NCBI GenBank assembly: GCA_001770415.1
Contig: MEQX01000079.1
Coordinates: 1 to 46,243, forward strand
Reading direction: 5' to 3'
DNA from: Betaproteobacteria bacterium RIFCSPLOWO2_02_FULL_63_19
GTDB lineage: Bacteria > Pseudomonadota > Gammaproteobacteria > Burkholderiales > SG8-39
Length of the DNA stretch: 46,243 nt
This document shows, one piece after another, positions 45,479 through 46,243 of this stretch; the first letter of the stretch is position 1; each line of letters begins with the position of its first letter. The notes below the pieces were generated by a model. The model made no database searches. It was not told where the DNA came from and saw only the letters and a list, made by a program, of their open reading frames with translations. The position numbers and the translations under genes were made by a program.

Positions 45479-46004
45479 CTTCGCCTACCGCCTTTCGCGT
45501 ACCATCGGTGACAGCGTGACCGACAAGTCGTCTCCACGCCATGAGCAGGCAGTAAATCCCGACGAGCGTCATGCCGACCGGCAGAAGCCAGCGGCTCGGC
45601 CAAATGGCCAACATGTCTACCGTGGTATCGACGAACTCGCCTATTTGAGTCTTGTGGATTGCATGCTCGGCGGTGTACCACGCCCATACCAGGAACCACG
45701 ACGCGAGCAACAGGTCGGTTGCGATGTCCGACACACGTATGGACCGAGCGCTCATCAGTCCCGAAAGTATCTCAACCTTGATCATGAGATCCTTGCGGCG
45801 CAAATGGAGCAACGGCAGGAACCCGATACTCACCATGTAATAGTGGCTGACGATTTCGGTCGTAGCGTCGAGTGACTCGCTTAACACCAGCCGCGAGAGG
45901 ATATCCGCAGCGACGTGCAGGGCCATGAGAACCATGGCGACTGACGCCACAAATACCAGCAAGCCGTCCAGTGCATTGAACAGGCGATCAAGGTAGGTAC
46001 GCAC
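45465..46004 (-). CDS. TRAP transporter small permease (DctQ family)
   Basis: 179 aa with four membrane helices. GLLVFVASVAMVLMALHVAA starts it, and LRRKDLMIKVEILSGLMS is the usual loop motif (the family RRKDHI-type element). It is the small subunit that pairs with DctM. First gene of the operon; the upstream region to the window end is 239 bases. Confidence 0.88.
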   Translation of the reverse strand: MRTYLDRLFNALDGLLVFVASVAMVLMALHVAADILSRLVLSESLDATTEIVSHYYMVSIGFLPLLHLRRKDLMIKVEILSGLMSARSIRVSDIATDLLLASWFLVWAWYTAEHAIHKTQIGEFVDTTVDMLAIWPSRWLLPVGMTLVGIYCLLMAWRRLVGHAVTDGTRKAVGEDVTA

Positions 46005-46243
46005 GGATCAGTGCCACGCCGTCGGCATGCCGCCCTGCGTCGCCGCAGGACGGGCAAATCCACGTGTCGCCGACGTGTCGTGGCAAATTGCCTTCCTCAT
46101 TCAAACCTCCGACCACAAAGTTGGACGGCCATTATTCTTCTTGGGCGGGCAGGTTGTCTTCCTGCCTTATGGGGTTCCCTCATCGAGGGAGGGACAGCAA
46201 TTCTTGCTTTGCCGTCGTTGATGAACGCAACTCTCGGGTAACT
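46005..46243. other. Upstream region of the TRAP operon at window end
   Basis: No gene. Two small hairpins lie here: GGCAGG/CCTGCC (46148-46166) and TCCCTC/GAGGGA (46176-46190). They have no T run. They may belong to a leader or to a 3' end of a gene outside the window. No promoter can be named. Confidence 0.4.

Overview
The window is about 62-65% GC by eye and fully bacterial. Gene content points to a facultatively anaerobic, probably denitrifying betaproteobacterium of the Thauera/Azoarcus/Aromatoleum (Rhodocyclales) type; this is inferred from gene content only. The key evidence is a complete anaerobic phenylacetate (pad) gene set with an Fnr/Dnr-type regulator, plus two hemerythrins, a TRAP transporter and an N-type ATPase.

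Left edge (1-1.1 kb): a segment that looks like an integron gene cassette. A folded attC-type site is cut by the window start. Leftward of a second core site lies a two-gene unit with a 4-nt overlap: an 81-aa unknown protein and a RelA/SpoT-domain protein, a possible toxin-antitoxin pair. No integrase is visible.

1.5-18.6 kb: on the minus strand, a CoA ligase (candidate padJ), then padM-like thioesterase, padB-(mini-ORF)-padC-padD-padE-padF-(mini-ORF)-padG-padH-padI. These encode conversion of phenylacetyl-CoA to phenylglyoxylate (PadBCD) and then to benzoyl-CoA (PadEFGHI). A rho-independent terminator follows padI. Behind it, a separate unit carries a hemerythrin, a COX1/NnrS-like membrane protein and an MFS carrier. 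Both units have an Fnr-type box with a -10 element at class II spacing, and a Dnr-like Crp/Fnr gene lies just upstream of the ligase. A Ser/Thr kinase with a cyclic-nucleotide-binding domain diverges from it. Two 106-nt spacers in the pad operon are duplicated and each holds a 37-codon ORF coupled to both neighbours.

18.6-25.4 kb: a secreted 14-repeat RCC1 protein and a divergent CAP-domain protein that appear to share a C-terminal domain, a membrane-anchored Mrr-like protein, a DinB protein, and a pseudogene that joins a DUF2252 piece to a serralysin-like piece.

25.5-32.8 kb: an N-type ATP synthase operon, atpDCQRBEFA-(HPF-like)-atpG, with an HPF/RaiA-type ribosome hibernation factor gene coupled between atpA and atpG. 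The c subunit has two carboxylates.

32.8-46.2 kb: GMC oxidoreductase, GldA-like dehydrogenase, CocE/NonD hydrolase, bacteriohemerythrin, a decayed sulfate-activation locus (internally deleted cysD, a stub of cysN, an internally deleted cysNC) interrupted by an AAA/DUF4143 ATPase gene, cysQ, a RelE-like relic, and a dctQMP TRAP operon at the right end.
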